A stretch of DNA of 64,000 nt from Haliotis asinina (GCF_037392515.1 NC_090283.1:17826501-17890500), one strand, 5' to 3'. Shown: positions 46,811 to 57,965, counted from the first letter of the stretch. The notes: a model not told the origin generated them from the letters alone. Translations and numbers: made by a program.

Positions 46811-49800
46811 ACAAATGTCCGCAGCTTCTTGTGGAAGGCAACATCCTTCTCACTGAGTGGTTGATACGTAACCAGATGCTTCACAATCTCCTCATCACAC
46901 GGAACATTCATCATTCCTTCCCTTACCACCATCCCAGCCAGGAAAGACTTGTCCACCATCTGACGCTCACTTGCAAACCGGAACACGAACAAAATCCATT
47001 CATCCACTACTGACTCCTGTGACAGGATGATAATAGTCCTGTCGCTGTCCTCCACAGCGTGTAGGATGTTCTCCTGAATAGCTGCTCCTGGGATGAAGCT
47101 TTTGTCAGCCAGGATGAACGTGTGACCATCAGCTTCCAAAGGATGCACAATCCTTTCCATCATAAATGGAAAATCGGAATCTGCATACCACACAAAAATG
47201 GTTGACCCATGCTTTGTGTCTTCAACCAGGTCGGGCTGAGGCAAGGCCGTTGGGTGAATAGTCATTATATCAGTGTTATCCCCATTGTTGATATCAACAT
47301 GGACACCATTAGCCGTGACGGTTCTTGTCAAGTCAGTTTGGTCTTCGTATGCCATGTTAACTGTTTCTGTAACCTTTTCAGAGTTACCCTGTTTTGTAGG
47401 CATGTAATATAGTAATCTTTTTAAGAAGTGGTCGCTGGACTCATTCACATATTTCCGTGCTTTGAAATATTTTTGCAATTGGTCATTGTCAAAATTCTTA
47501 GGCATAGTATTGTGTAGAACTGGTACTAGGAAATTTGCCTTTTCCTCTCGGCTCTTCTCGAGACCTGCTTCCAGAGCTATCTGCATCATGGAGTCAGTTT
47601 CGGAGTCTTCTCCGAGAACTAAAACCATTCTCTTACTTGAAGCCACACCATGTTGGATATTATCCTGTAAAGGCAAACCAAACTGGAAATCATGTGCTAC
47701 ATCATAAACTCTGTAATTGTGATCGGTTTTCAGTGGATTCACAATATTGTCTTGGGCCCAGTCAGATAAATAGGCGGGGTATACCACGAAAGCGTCATAG
47801 CACATTATTCCACTTGGATCGCTCTTGTCGAATGGGTGTATACCAGTGTGAACATAGAGAAATACCTTGAAGTCATCCCAGTGAATGAACAATACTAATG
47901 ACGCTATGAGGACGAGTAACACAATTACTGTGGGCACTGCAATGGGGACTGCGACTTTGTGGATCGGTATTTCCTCACAAATGAAATCCCCATCAGGGAC
48001 AGCAAAGATATTCCTCCCAATATCTTCAACAAAATTAACACATTTGACATCAAAAGAATCTTCCACGTCATCGTGGTTTGTAACCAGCCACTGTTTCATC
48101 CACAGCGAATGACAATCACACTGTAATGGATTACCCCCAAGCTTAATCCTTTCCAAGTTCATCTGTTGTATTTCTGGAGGGATGCTTGCCAGAACATTAT
48201 CTTGGATGTATAATCGCTTTAGTTTTCCCATATTTGAAAGACATTCAGGATTCAACTTTTCAAGACCGTTTCTCTCTAAATTAAGTTCTACTAATCTGTG
48301 AGTTAATTCCTTCGCGATGTAAAAGTTCCTAATGTGGTTGTCCTGGAGCCAAAGCTCTGTGTCTCCAGTGGGCAGAGTTTGGGGAGCTTCAGTCAAACCA
48401 GCTCCTCTGCAGTCTACAATATTTACTCTACTGATGGATCGCTCGTAACATGAACAGTCATCCGGACACTGTGTTGTGTTAGAAGGACAGTACGTTTCGT
48501 CGTCCTTAAGGAGCAGCACCTTTCTCCCCGAGAGTTCTTGAGGTTGAGCACACTTCCAAGCATCAAAGGGGTATTCATTTCCATAAACCCTTAACGGAAT
48601 GTCTGAACCAGTTAGAGTCCCGTTCTCCTTGAGTTCCCGAACATACGTTGTGAAGTTCAGAAGGTTACAATCACATCGGATTGGATTATTATCAAGAATG
48701 AATTTATAATGCTTTAGAAGCAAACCTATTTTGAAAGGAGTGTATTTATCCGTAGGGGTAAACGATATCCTTTGGATATTGCCATTTGACAAGTCAACAG
48801 CTCTCAGTCCGTCAGAAGGCCGATCCAAGTCTGGATTCCCGTTACTGACTGAATCCACCAAAGTATATTTCAAACGGTCGAAGGGTATTGTACGGTCAAG
48901 CTGAGAAAAATCAAGATCTGTGATATTGTGTCCTTTCATTCGGATATCGTACAGACTTCTCAACAGCAACAGACTCTCCGGAATATGTGTCAGTGGATTG
49001 TCCTCCAAATCTATTACTTTTAAATTCACCAGAAGTTTCGAGAAGGCGTTGCTGTTGATATACAGCAGCCTGTTACTTTTTAGGTCCAACTTTTCGAGTT
49101 TGAATAATCCATCAAACAACCTATCTCCTAGCAGAGAAAGACCATTGTTGCTCAGATCTAGGCGAACCAAATGATGAAGTCCTTGGAATACACCTGCCTC
49201 CAACTGCTTCAGCTTATTCCCCTGCAGTTCCAGCTTGCGTAATTCTGACGCTTTCTGAAATAAACCTTGAGGAATACTTTCAAGTTGATTCCTTGCAAGG
49301 TTAAGATATTGAAGACCTTCTACCTCATAAAACACATCTGCATGTAACGAATCCAAGTTACATCCAGCCAAGGAAAGCATTTGCAGATAGCCTCTAAAGT
49401 TATATCCGGTAAGGTTAAGAAAAGGGTTAAAATCCAGTCGAAACTCACGCCTGTATTCACGAGAGGACATATCAACGATTCCATAAGTATACTGATTCTG
49501 GAAGAAGGTGGTTCTTGTCAAGTTCCGGGGAAGATCTCTGGTGCTGTTATCCCAGGGAAATTCTGGAGGAACTGTGAAATTATTTACTGATAGATCCAGT
49601 CCTTGGAGTGTAGGCATATACTGGAATAATTCCGCTGGCAGCTCAGTGAGAGACAGGTTCCTCAAAATCATCTCAGCCATGAACGACAAATGGTCTTTGC
49701 AAGCAAAAAAGACGTCCATATCTAGAGAAGGGTGCCGCTTGTTTGAGATCATCAATGTTCCAACTCTGCCAAGCGCGGCACATTGTGCAGGGTCTGAGGA

Positions 49801-50250
49801 AGGTAACAAGGCAGACTGATAAACAATATTCAACACGGTTACACTGGTAGTATCTGCGATTACATTCAGACTCTCCAAACCCAAATCACAGTTCTGGATT
49901 TGAACGTAAGATATTACTTCCTTGACAGCAGGATAGGTTCCGTTGATGATGATGTTTGTGGGCTTCCTGCACAAAAATGCGTAAGCTCGTATTCGAGATC
50001 CCGTATAGTTTTGTTCATCTTTGAAGACATCTTCAGCATCAATGAAACATTCAGTGCTGTTGGACTGGTCTCCCTCTTCAGTGTCAATGACAGTTTTATG
50101 AACGTACACACGTTTCTCCGTTCCGTGAATCATATAGGTAGCGGATATGTTAAAGCTCCTTTGAGAGACTTTGCACCTTTGCGTTGATGATACAGAGGTC
50201 GAAAGGATGGAGACACCCGCTATGATGACGTACAGCAATGGCGCTAACAT
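46747..50250 (-). CDS. Toll-like receptor with two tandem TIR domains
   Basis: Intact 1167-codon reading frame in one exon. Residues 1-22 look like a signal peptide. Leucine-rich repeats run from about 190 to 500, followed by a cysteine-rich cap (NNPIRCDC at 521 to about 588), an LRRNT-like cluster (C588 to C614), a second short repeat block (630-700) and a second cap (GNPLQCDC at 706 to 758). This multiple-cysteine-cluster layout is typical of protostome TLRs. A membrane helix spans 766-789. TIR1 covers about 816-950 (box 1 CYDAFVVY) and TIR2 about 1014-1150 (FVWYADSD; DKSFIPG as box 2). TIR1 has HDFQFG where RDxxPG is expected. By family knowledge it senses ligands outside the cell and recruits TIR adaptors. 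The ATG at 50250 is the first in frame after a TGA six bases upstream. Subfamily and ligand are unknown. Confidence 0.93.
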   Translation of the reverse strand: MLAPLLYVIIAGVSILSTSVSSTQRCKVSQRSFNISATYMIHGTEKRVYVHKTVIDTEEGDQSNSTECFIDAEDVFKDEQNYTGSRIRAYAFLCRKPTNIIINGTYPAVKEVISYVQIQNCDLGLESLNVIADTTSVTVLNIVYQSALLPSSDPAQCAALGRVGTLMISNKRHPSLDMDVFFACKDHLSFMAEMILRNLSLTELPAELFQYMPTLQGLDLSVNNFTVPPEFPWDNSTRDLPRNLTRTTFFQNQYTYGIVDMSSREYRREFRLDFNPFLNLTGYNFRGYLQMLSLAGCNLDSLHADVFYEVEGLQYLNLARNQLESIPQGLFQKASELRKLELQGNKLKQLEAGVFQGLHHLVRLDLSNNGLSLLGDRLFDGLFKLEKLDLKSNRLLYINSNAFSKLLVNLKVIDLEDNPLTHIPESLLLLRSLYDIRMKGHNITDLDFSQLDRTIPFDRLKYTLVDSVSNGNPDLDRPSDGLRAVDLSNGNIQRISFTPTDKYTPFKIGLLLKHYKFILDNNPIRCDCNLLNFTTYVRELKENGTLTGSDIPLRVYGNEYPFDAWKCAQPQELSGRKVLLLKDDETYCPSNTTQCPDDCSCYERSISRVNIVDCRGAGLTEAPQTLPTGDTELWLQDNHIRNFYIAKELTHRLVELNLERNGLEKLNPECLSNMGKLKRLYIQDNVLASIPPEIQQMNLERIKLGGNPLQCDCHSLWMKQWLVTNHDDVEDSFDVKCVNFVEDIGRNIFAVPDGDFICEEIPIHKVAVPIAVPTVIVLLVLIASLVLFIHWDDFKVFLYVHTGIHPFDKSDPSGIMCYDAFVVYPAYLSDWAQDNIVNPLKTDHNYRVYDVAHDFQFGLPLQDNIQHGVASSKRMVLVLGEDSETDSMMQIALEAGLEKSREEKANFLVPVLHNTMPKNFDNDQLQKYFKARKYVNESSDHFLKRLLYYMPTKQGNSEKVTETVNMAYEDQTDLTRTVTANGVHVDINNGDNTDIMTIHPTALPQPDLVEDTKHGSTIFVWYADSDFPFMMERIVHPLEADGHTFILADKSFIPGAAIQENILHAVEDSDRTIIILSQESVVDEWILFVFRFASERQMVDKSFLAGMVVREGMMNVPCDEEIVKHLVTYQPLSEKDVAFHKKLRTFVGPRVRNCRQNRSQDKLHCDV

Positions 50251-50286
50251 GATGCATCAGTGGACAAATCTGAAAAGGAAAAACGA
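50251..50286 (-). promoter_or_regulatory. 3' splice site in the TLR 5' UTR
   Basis: On the minus strand a pyrimidine-rich run ending TTTTCAG precedes the start codon, with the AG ending at about 50272. The 21 bases between it and the ATG include an in-frame TGA. This implies that the single coding exon is spliced to at least one upstream untranslated exon. Confidence 0.55.
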
Positions 50287-50336
50287 TACATTGGAGATCA
50301 TGTAAAATATAACAAACATAACCCCGAAATGTAGAA

Positions 50337-50500
50337 AGTGAGTGAACGAATGAGTGAGTGAGTGAACGTGCGGGAGTGTGTAGATATCAAAAATAGTTCA
50401 GTCTGTAAATAATCGAGATATGTGTATTTGGATTTGAAGAGCATCTATCAGTCAAGTCAGAGAGTCTGACCTCCTGATCCCATATCTTCACGGGGCGACG
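50337..50500 (-). repeat. SINE-A, degraded
   Basis: GAGTGAGTGAGTGAACG, CTGTAAATAATCGAGA, GTCTGACCTCCTGATCCC, TCTTCACGGGG. Confidence 0.6.
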
Positions 50501-50672
50501 AGTGGGTGACTAGGAATGTCAATGTCAAATTTAGTAAATATCTTCTTGATCTTAATTTTTTATTAGTATTATTTTCGGGGAAACTAAAACGAGATACGAA
50601 ATTAAAATTATTTCACTCACTACATTGCTGGGGGTTCTATCAGGGGCCTACCAGTGGGTACAACAAGCTCAC

Positions 50673-50870
50673 GAACCCCGTGAAGATCCGGGTTAAAATT
50701 GATCCTCAGTAACCCATGCTTGTCGTAAGGAGCGACTAACGGGGTTGTGTGGTTAGGTTCATTGATTGGGTTGAAACATGTCATCTGTGTAGATCGATGC
50801 TCATGCTGTTGGTCATTGGTCAGACTCGATTATTTACAGACCCTAACCATCTCGGTGGAATATCGTTGAC
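50673..50870 (+). repeat. SINE-A, nearly full
   Basis: CCCGTGAAGATCCGGGTTAA, TGCTTGTCGTAAGGAGCGAC, GATCGATGCTCATGCTGTTG, CTCGATTATTTACAGACCC. Confidence 0.85.
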
Positions 50871-51850
50871 TTACGAAGTTTTCACTGACGAGTTTAGACT
50901 AGTCGTCTTTCTGAGCAACCCTAAATCCCGGTTCGCCACCAGCGTTTCTTTGACATGTAACGCGCTTTTGACTGAGAGGCCATTCATACCTCGGCCAGTT
51001 TATGTACACTCATGCGAAAGGTCAAGTGTCCATGAAGTATAAGCTTGTTATCATATACAGAGCGACAAAATCTTCGTGTTGTGCTGAAGTGAGGCGTGTA
51101 TTCCGTGTCGTGTAGCAGCAAGACGGAAATAGACTGGGGAAGTTTAGGGGATTTTTGTCAAGTTTACAGCGCGATCTTTCTCATGGCGTAACGGAATGCC
51201 TGGATGGTTTTAGCGGATCCAAATGACACGGAGTGCTGATTTTCAACCTAGACTCCTGGTCTCTAAATATTCATAATTTTGAAAGAAACAAGCAATTCCT
51301 TTCAAATTAAATAGGAGTAGTGAGAGGAGAGACGCCTCAGGAAATCTATATAGACATGCTTCAGTTAGGGTTTTAACAGGACTGGGCAGAAGGTTGGTGA
51401 GTTTGTTGTTTAACCCCGCACTCTTCCAGCTGCATGGACGTCAAATCGGCTAACCTGTGTAATTTAGTTTATTTCATGTTGCGCATTATTATTTATTGTT
51501 ATTATTATGATTGTCTTATCGACCGGCCTATTTACGGTAGAATGTATATGATTACAGTCCAGTGCTGCGTCAAATTACAAACAAATTACATGTGTCTAGT
51601 CCCATATATGCGGCTATCCAGGTACGGTTTGAACTTATGACCGTTACATAGTGTTTGGACTATCTACAGCAGTGGTTGATAAGGAAGCGAATGGACAATA
51701 GACTCGAGTGTACTGTGTGCAGTGTCACGAGGGGCTTAACCCACTTCTCTCAAATGTTGTCTACGACATGACGAGGTCATTGCCAGGCCATCTTTATCGT
51801 GAATTTGAACTTCACCCCTTTTGAGAATGAATTTAAGGCTTGCGTATGTC
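50871..51850. other. no gene recognised
   Basis: Contains frames under 100 codons without recognisable domains. Confidence 0.35.
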
Positions 51851-51859
51851 GCATGTTTT

Positions 51860-51926
51860 TTTTTGTGTGTGTATTGCTGTATGTATGTGCGTGTGTGTGT
51901 GTATGTGCGTGAACACGTGTTTACGT

Positions 51927-51960
<34 letters not shown>

Positions 51961-52045
51961 ACGTACGAGTGTATAGTTGCGAGCACGTGTGTTTACATGA
52001 GTGTGTTTACGTACGTGAGTGTGAGTGAGTGTGTTTGTGTACGAA
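51860..52045. repeat. GT-rich microsatellite
   Basis: TGTGTGTG runs with TTTACGTACG interruptions. Confidence 0.9.
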
Positions 52046-52253
52046 CATGCCCTCATGATTTTATTATTTATCACCTTACGTTCTACAATTTACACCCTTG
52101 GTTAAATCCTTCATCCATATCTCTTTTGGGCAAACATTATTTGCCATTTCAGTCTGCTAGACCAATCTTAACGTCTTCGAAAATTGACGCTTAATCTGAC
52201 TACATAAACAAAGTACTTACTTAAGTTGCCCCTGACATATCTCACGATTGAAT

Positions 52254-52475
52254 GAGAGGTGATCTTAATCCCTTGGAGCATATGTGGGATATGGCTCGTC
52301 ACCGTGTGCAACAAAGGGATCCTCCTGTACAGAACCTGGCCCATTTGGAAGCTGCTTTACACGAGGAATGACGAAGATTAATTGCTCCTTCAGGGATCAC
52401 AGGAGGCTGACGGGGGTATCAGGAGGAGAGTGCTGGCTGACACATGGAGGTTACACCTGGTATTGACCTTGAATC
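52254..52475 (+). pseudogene. Tc1/mariner transposase C-terminal remnant
   Basis: Reads DLNPLEHMWDMARHRVQQRD, then LAHLEAALHEE, followed by a stop and frame changes. LNPLEHMWD is the third-acid motif of Tc1 transposases. A trailing CTGGTATTGACCTTG resembles the end of the frame at 24504. No terminal repeats were found. Confidence 0.65.
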
Positions 52476-52644
52476 GTGTAAGACACGCAAAAAGGTATTT
52501 TGAATGTTCAAATTCACTAAGATATTCAAAATTAAACACCACGGGGTCATACTTGTACAGTCATGGTTTAGTATTTTTGTCAAAATCAGTTATTATCATC
52601 ATAAAATCCATGAATCCATAGAGTTCGGAACACGTTCACAGCCG

Positions 52645-52965
52645 CTCCCTCCCTCAAAGCCATATTCCCCCCAAACACACCCCCATATACTCTTCCCCGT
52701 CTCACTGCTCCCCCACCCCACCCCCATCCCCCATCTCCCATCCTCCCCATCACCCCAACCCACCCATCCTCTTCCCCCAACACGTTTTACGTCATCCTTC
52801 ACATCTACGTATACGTCAGCGTTGTACCGATCCACCGTGCCTCATTTGAGACAAATATTAGGCAGTGCTGAAGAGGATTGGGGCAGGGTGGGTCTTCAAT
52901 CTCCAAACTCCGGACCACCTCACCCAACCCCCACCACCCCCGACCCACCCACCCACACCCACACC
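52645..52965. repeat. C-rich low complexity
   Basis: CCCCCACCCCACCCCCATCC and similar tracts at 52660-52790 and 52915-52965. The minus strand could form G-quadruplexes. Confidence 0.8.
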
Positions 52966-53266
52966 TCTGTGATTGATGCGCAAAAGCGGGTCCCAGATCA
53001 TACTAGGCAATTTTCACCTCTGCTAATCAAGCAATCAGTGTAGATATACACAGGTGTCAAGCTTGAGATGTCGTTGTTCATCACATCACACTAACCATAT
53101 CCGCTACGCACCTCACACGGGTGTCATTTTACCGTTATGAATCATGCTGCAGTTATAACATAAAACCTCTCAACTCGTTTGGCTGACAGTGCCATAGTCT
53201 GCCTCAGACGTTGTACTGCATATTTCCCTCCCGCCCAGATGTTTCAGCAATGTTAAAGCTCTAACG

Positions 53267-53529
53267 AAGCAAGTCTATATTTATGATTACACGATGCTAT
53301 TTAGAAAGTGGTCAAATGCAACATATGTCATATTTGGGATTTCACTTTCTCAGTAAAGTACAAATTCTAGTACTTTTTTTTGTGTGTGTGTGCTGGCGAT
53401 TAGGTGCCTGACTTTGAGGGTGCGGGTTCAAATCCCGGATGGGACTCAACCAAAAAAAAGTACTAGAATTTGTACTTTACTGAGAAAGTGAAATCCCAAA
53501 TATGACATATGTTGCAAGTCTATATTTAT
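53267..53529 (+). mobile_element. SINE-C with a 5' inverted copy of its own tail
   Basis: A 16-bp direct repeat GCAAGTCTATATTTAT flanks it (53267 and 53514). Inside, perfect 64-base inverted arms (53318-53381, 53452-53515) surround a tRNA-like head TGGCGATTAGGTGCCTGACT with B box GGTTCAAATCC. The copy near 58.5 kb shows that the head plus the right arm is the normal SINE, so the left arm is an extra inverted tail. Confidence 0.75.
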
Positions 53530-53574
53530 TTCCTCCACCTGACCGAGACTCCTTTTCAGTTAAAACAGTTTGTT

Positions 53575-53735
53575 TGCTTTGGGTTGGTTTTTTGTTTGTT
53601 TTGTTTTTGTTGGTTGGTTGGGGTTTTTTTATTGTTGTTGTTTTGTTTTTGTTTTGTTGTTGTTGTTGTTGTTTTTGTTTTTTTTGTTGTTTTTTTTTGT
53701 TGTTTTTTTTTGTTGTTTTTTTTTGGGGGGGGGTA
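53575..53735. repeat. G/T-rich tract
   Basis: TTGTTTTTGTTGTTGTT with a terminal run of nine G; similar to 19.6-20.1 kb but shorter. Confidence 0.9.
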
Positions 53736-54670
53736 TATTATATTATTTAGAGACTATAAGCATTAGTATGACAGTTTCAGTATATATATCATCAATACAA
53801 ATTATCTTGACGCTACGTTATGTCATTTGTCCCGCCGTGACAGTGTCGACATGAATCACGATGCGGATGTCATCTGTGCAGCTGACGAAAAAATAATCTA
53901 TCATAGGACAGTTAGGATCGTTTGTGTGACATTATCTCGGGGAGGTCACACTGGACTCTCACAAGTCTCTAAGGTGATAATTAATAGATTAAATGATAGT
54001 TACTGAAAAATATTAATATCCCTCAGTCAGGCGTCCTGTACTGTCCGCTTATCTAGGCTGGTCTCTTTAAATGTTAGAATTACTGTACTGCCGTGCCTCA
54101 TTTATCCGAACACTTGTGGTTTTTTTCTTGAAATTGTCCGGATAAGCAAATTTGGCCTTCCGGAGAGAAGTTAGGGTCTCACCTAGTCTTGACTCTATCC
54201 CAGAAGTTAAGGTCTTTCGTAAACCCTGAAGGGGGAATGGGACGAATGTAGGTGGTCTGCATCCCATGCTTGGCTGAAGATATTGAACTTGGAGACTGAG
54301 CTAAACATAAAAGCCATCGTGAGGAGGTAACAGGGAGGGTTGCTTATGGTTTCAATCACGGGTTTACTTGGTCTGGATTCGATCTATTTACAGGTAGCCT
54401 ACTGACACCAGAATTGATTGAAAACAGTTTACAAATCCCTGCATCACGTCAATAATGCGAGGAAAAGACTTGATTGTGCGAAGCTTGAAATCGGACGCGC
54501 GTAAAGTAATGCAAGTGAAAGACAGGAATAAATGTTGCACCATTAGAGAAAGTCATCACTTGTTCAGAATAGACGTATATATGTTACCGCAATATCTCAC
54601 ATAAATAGCTTCCCTTTGCTTCAAAACCAATCAGCTCTCACCCCAGTTTAACCTCCCTCCCTACATCATT

Positions 54671-54710
<40 letters not shown>

Positions 54711-55484
54711 AATAGTTACGATCTGGGCATTTGACCGTTGACCCAGTCGCCATACCTACCAACAAGCGCGAAGTATCTCCGGAATTCCTTACAAGAGATA
54801 AACTTTAAGGGGATATGGGTGATATCTATATTTTATCTGTGACTGGTCTTTGAGAGTGGGGGAGTGGGGTTTAAAATGACGCTGAGATATATTCAGATGT
54901 TAATAGATGATAGAGATGTGTGAAAGTCCAGGAGGTGTTGGGTGTACGTTGCCTCGTATCAGGATGGATCGTTTAGGTCGGAAAGTTAAAAATTGAAAGA
55001 AAAAAATACATATCTTCCGTTTTATGGTCACAACTCTTTACGCCTTAACCCCCAGGCACCTTTCTTCACATTCTTTTCTTGTGAAGTTTCCATGGTGAAG
55101 TACAATCATCCATCAAGTGTTCACCACACCGTTTACATTAGGGCCTGAGCTAATTCTTCATCTGACTTTTAGCGCGTTGACAGTACGAGTCAGCGCAGTC
55201 ATACTGTGTCTCTGTCTCAGCTGTTGGACCAGGATTCATTTGGGACGGAAAGTTAAACATGTAAAAAAATTCGTCAGTGTTTCATTAGTGCCCCGAATGT
55301 TTCTCACAACCTCCCCCTGCAACTTTTTGTCTGCTTTAGGTCGTGGGCGACTTCTCTAACGAGGAGCCCTGTGCTATATGACGATACCGTTGTGGAATGT
55401 TCCTCATATGACACAGACGGCGGTGTGGGGTCATTTCAATTTTAAAATTTCAAATTTAATTCAGTACCGTCAAAATGTGTGGAC
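53736..55484. other. no gene recognised
   Basis: (CT)n at 54669-54711. TTATCCGAACACTTGTGG near 54105 with TTGTCCGGATAAGC near 54137 may be a short palindromic repeat. Nothing else seen. Confidence 0.4.
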
Positions 55485-55541
55485 CTAGTAGCAGTAGTAG
55501 TAATAACAGTAGTAGTTGTAGTAGTATAAATCGTCGTCGCG

Positions 55542-55596
<55 letters not shown>

Positions 55597-55600
55597 ATGA
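55485..55600. repeat. (AGT)n trinucleotide repeat
   Basis: TAGTAGTAG with CGTCGTCG interruption; poly-Leu on the complement is an artefact. Confidence 0.95.
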
Positions 55601-56557
55601 AGTGTTTGCAGTAGAAGTCGTCGTATATTTATCTTCAAGGTGTTGATTAAAATATGTTTCAGCTGAGCATTACAGCACATGGACAGTATTAAAAGGCCAC
55701 TATAACCCGATCTAATATATTGTCTTTAAACACGAGGAATGTTAAAAACTCCTCGCTTTCATAAATGTGTACCCGGTCATCTCGACCATGTACTCATTGA
55801 GGCATATCTCGCAGTGCACTCCACCCCAGGTCGTAATGCTGCACGTCCGCCGTGTTACTGGTTTACTGTTGAATGAGGGGTACAAGCTTCTCACAAGACT
55901 TGCACAGGTCTCTAAAGTAATTACTACCACAGTTTAAATGATAATTTATGTTAAAAATATAAATAACAGACTCGAGTCCATTCCACTCAAGTCGACTTGC
56001 CTTTCTATAGGATAGAAGTGAAAATTACCATATTCGCATGGGCTTAGCACTCGGTACAGTCTTGGACCAAGGCTAGCTTCTCACAAAGTGTTTAACGTTC
56101 TCAAGATCTGCGGTAATAATTAATAATTTAAATGATAATTATTTTTAAAAATATAAACAACAGTTTTTGTTTTGTTTTGTTATTATTTTGTTTTTGTTAT
56201 TAATGATATTATTATTATTATCGCGATCTTTTGTAGGCCAGAAAAGTCGAATGTAAAGTAAAATTATCAAATATTCAAACACGTTGTATGAACATTTAAT
56301 ATTGTAATAAAATATATTATAACAATACAGTGATGTTTTCCCAGGTCATTCAGTTTGTACATAGCTCTGTAGTTTGACAACGAAAAGCCACGATACGCTC
56401 TGTTGAAAGTAATACGCTGACGAAGAAGTTTTCAAAACACGTCGCATAAATAAACATTATGTTCTGATAACAAAACGTCGCCCGAGATCTTAAGCTAAAG
56501 CTCGACTCACGTTTTCTTACTGACATTCGCCTGTATATAAGTAGAGATATTTCTTAC
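55601..56557. other. no gene recognised
   Basis: AT-rich, with GTTTTGTTTTGTTATTATTT near 56165. Confidence 0.4.
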
Positions 56558-56558
56558 C

Positions 56559-56870
56559 TTAACAAGAAAGTCATGAGCATAAACAACTGCTGAACGATTT
56601 GCACGCTGTCCTCAGCTGTCAAGCCGGCATTGTTTTTGTGTGGAAGCGATTGAACTCGCGTGGATCCGGCATGAGAAACTTGTTCTCGGAAATAGTGGGC
56701 AAATACGTATTACTCGACCTGTATGATTTACACAAAGACAAAGAAGAGGGCGACCATTGCAAACCAACATAATACAAAGGGAGATAACCGCTGTAAGGTA
56801 CATTAGTAAGAACAGGTCGTACATGCGCATGTCAGAGGCCTTTGGGTGTTTACTCCCTCGGCGGAATATG
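56559..56870 (-). other. candidate first (untranslated) exon, possibly of the TLR gene
   Basis: On the minus strand a good 5' splice site (AAG|GTAAGA) ends a candidate exon at 56559. About 310 bases upstream is TATATAGG (56872-56880), at a suitable distance for transcription to start near 56845. No long open frame crosses the exon. It lies on the same strand as the receptor, about 6.3 kb upstream, and could supply the leader required by the 3' splice site at 50272. The link is inference only; transcript data could join it elsewhere. Confidence 0.25.
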
Positions 56871-56882
56871 GCCTATATATTG
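56870..56882 (-). promoter_or_regulatory. candidate TATA box
   Basis: The minus-strand sequence reads AATATATAGGCC here, upstream of the candidate leader exon. TATA-like strings are common by chance, so it is only suggestive together with the splice donor at 56558. Confidence 0.2.
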
Positions 56883-57177
56883 CGTTGTTGACTGTTCTAT
56901 CCTTCGTTAGAGCTGTTGGGTTTTAATGCACACGCAGAGTAAAACCAAATTTGTTTAAGTTCTAGTTAGGAGACTGTGTTACGACGCAAAAATGTGTTAA
57001 AGATGTATTGTAAGAGATGCTCCGCCAATGTTCTGTTTCACACTGTTGAGAGAGTGGGGTGCACACTTCATTTTCACGAGTTTCAATGGTCATTTCATTA
57101 GCTTTCAGGGCAAATGGGGAAGTAACCCTCCTGCAACCCCCCTCCCTCCCTCTCTGGATCTGTCAAATGCAGTTGTT

Positions 57178-57476
57178 GTTTTAGAAGTAGTAGTAGCAGT
57201 ATTAGTGGTAGTAATAGTAGAAGAATTTGTAATAGTAGTAGCCGTAGTCGTATATCTAGGAGGAGGGGACGAGTAGAAGAAGCTGTAACAGTCATCGTCA
57301 AAGATGTAGCAGCCGTGTAGTAGTAATTTGTGGTAGTGGTAGTCGTGGTTGTCGCTGATGTAGAACAATTAGTAGTAGTAGTAGTAGTAGTTGTTGTTGT
57401 TTATAGTAGTAGGTGTAGTAGCTAGTCTGTGGCAGTAACAGGAGCAACTGTAGTACTAGCACAAGCAGTAGTGGTA
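57178..57476. repeat. (TAG/GTA)n trinucleotide tract
   Basis: Imperfect AGTAGTAG/GTAGTAATAG repeats. Confidence 0.85.
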
Positions 57477-57746
57477 GTGAGTGAGTGAGTGAGTGAGTTT
57501 AATTTTACGCCGCACTCAGCAATATTCCAGCTATATGGCGGCGGTCTGTAAGTAATCGACTCTGGACCAGACAATCCAGTGATCAACAGCATGAACGTCG
57601 ATCTGTGAACTGGGATATGTTGACATGTGTCAACCAAGCCTGACCACCCGATCCCGTTAGTCGCCTCTTACGACAAACATAGTCGCCTTTTATGGCAAGC
57701 ATGGGTTGCCAAAAGCCTATTCCACCCCGGGACCTTCACGGGTCTA
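57477..57746 (-). repeat. SINE-A, full length, in a trinucleotide tract
   Basis: GTGAGTGAGTGAGTGAGTTT to GGGACCTTCACGGGTC. (TAG)n tracts lie on both sides. Confidence 0.92.
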
Positions 57747-57871
57747 GTAGTAGTAGTTGAAATCGGTTGTAGTAGTAGTAGTGGTAGGAGTAAAAGTAGT
57801 GGTTGTTTCATAGAAGTATGTGTTGTAGTAGTCGTGCTTGCTGTCGCTGTGGCAGTAATAGAAGTAGTTGT

Positions 57872-57906
<35 letters not shown>

Positions 57907-57965
57907 ATTTATAGAAGTATGTGTAGTACTCGTGGTCGCTGTGGCAGTAAGAGGAGTAGTCGTCT
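57747..57965. repeat. (TAG/GCA)n trinucleotide tract
   Basis: Continuation of the 57.2 kb tract, including GCAGCAGCAGCAGCAGCAG. Confidence 0.85.

Noticed and set aside
47209..50187. Several plus-strand frames of 67-111 codons opposite the receptor
   Set aside because: Shadows of the strongly coding minus-strand receptor gene.
52504..53043. 179-codon proline-rich frame
   Set aside because: Mostly C-rich low-complexity DNA with no start context or domain.
53390..53450. tRNA gene at the centre of the palindrome
   Set aside because: A and B boxes are present but the stems do not pair as a tRNA; the copy at 58.5 kb shows it to be a SINE head.
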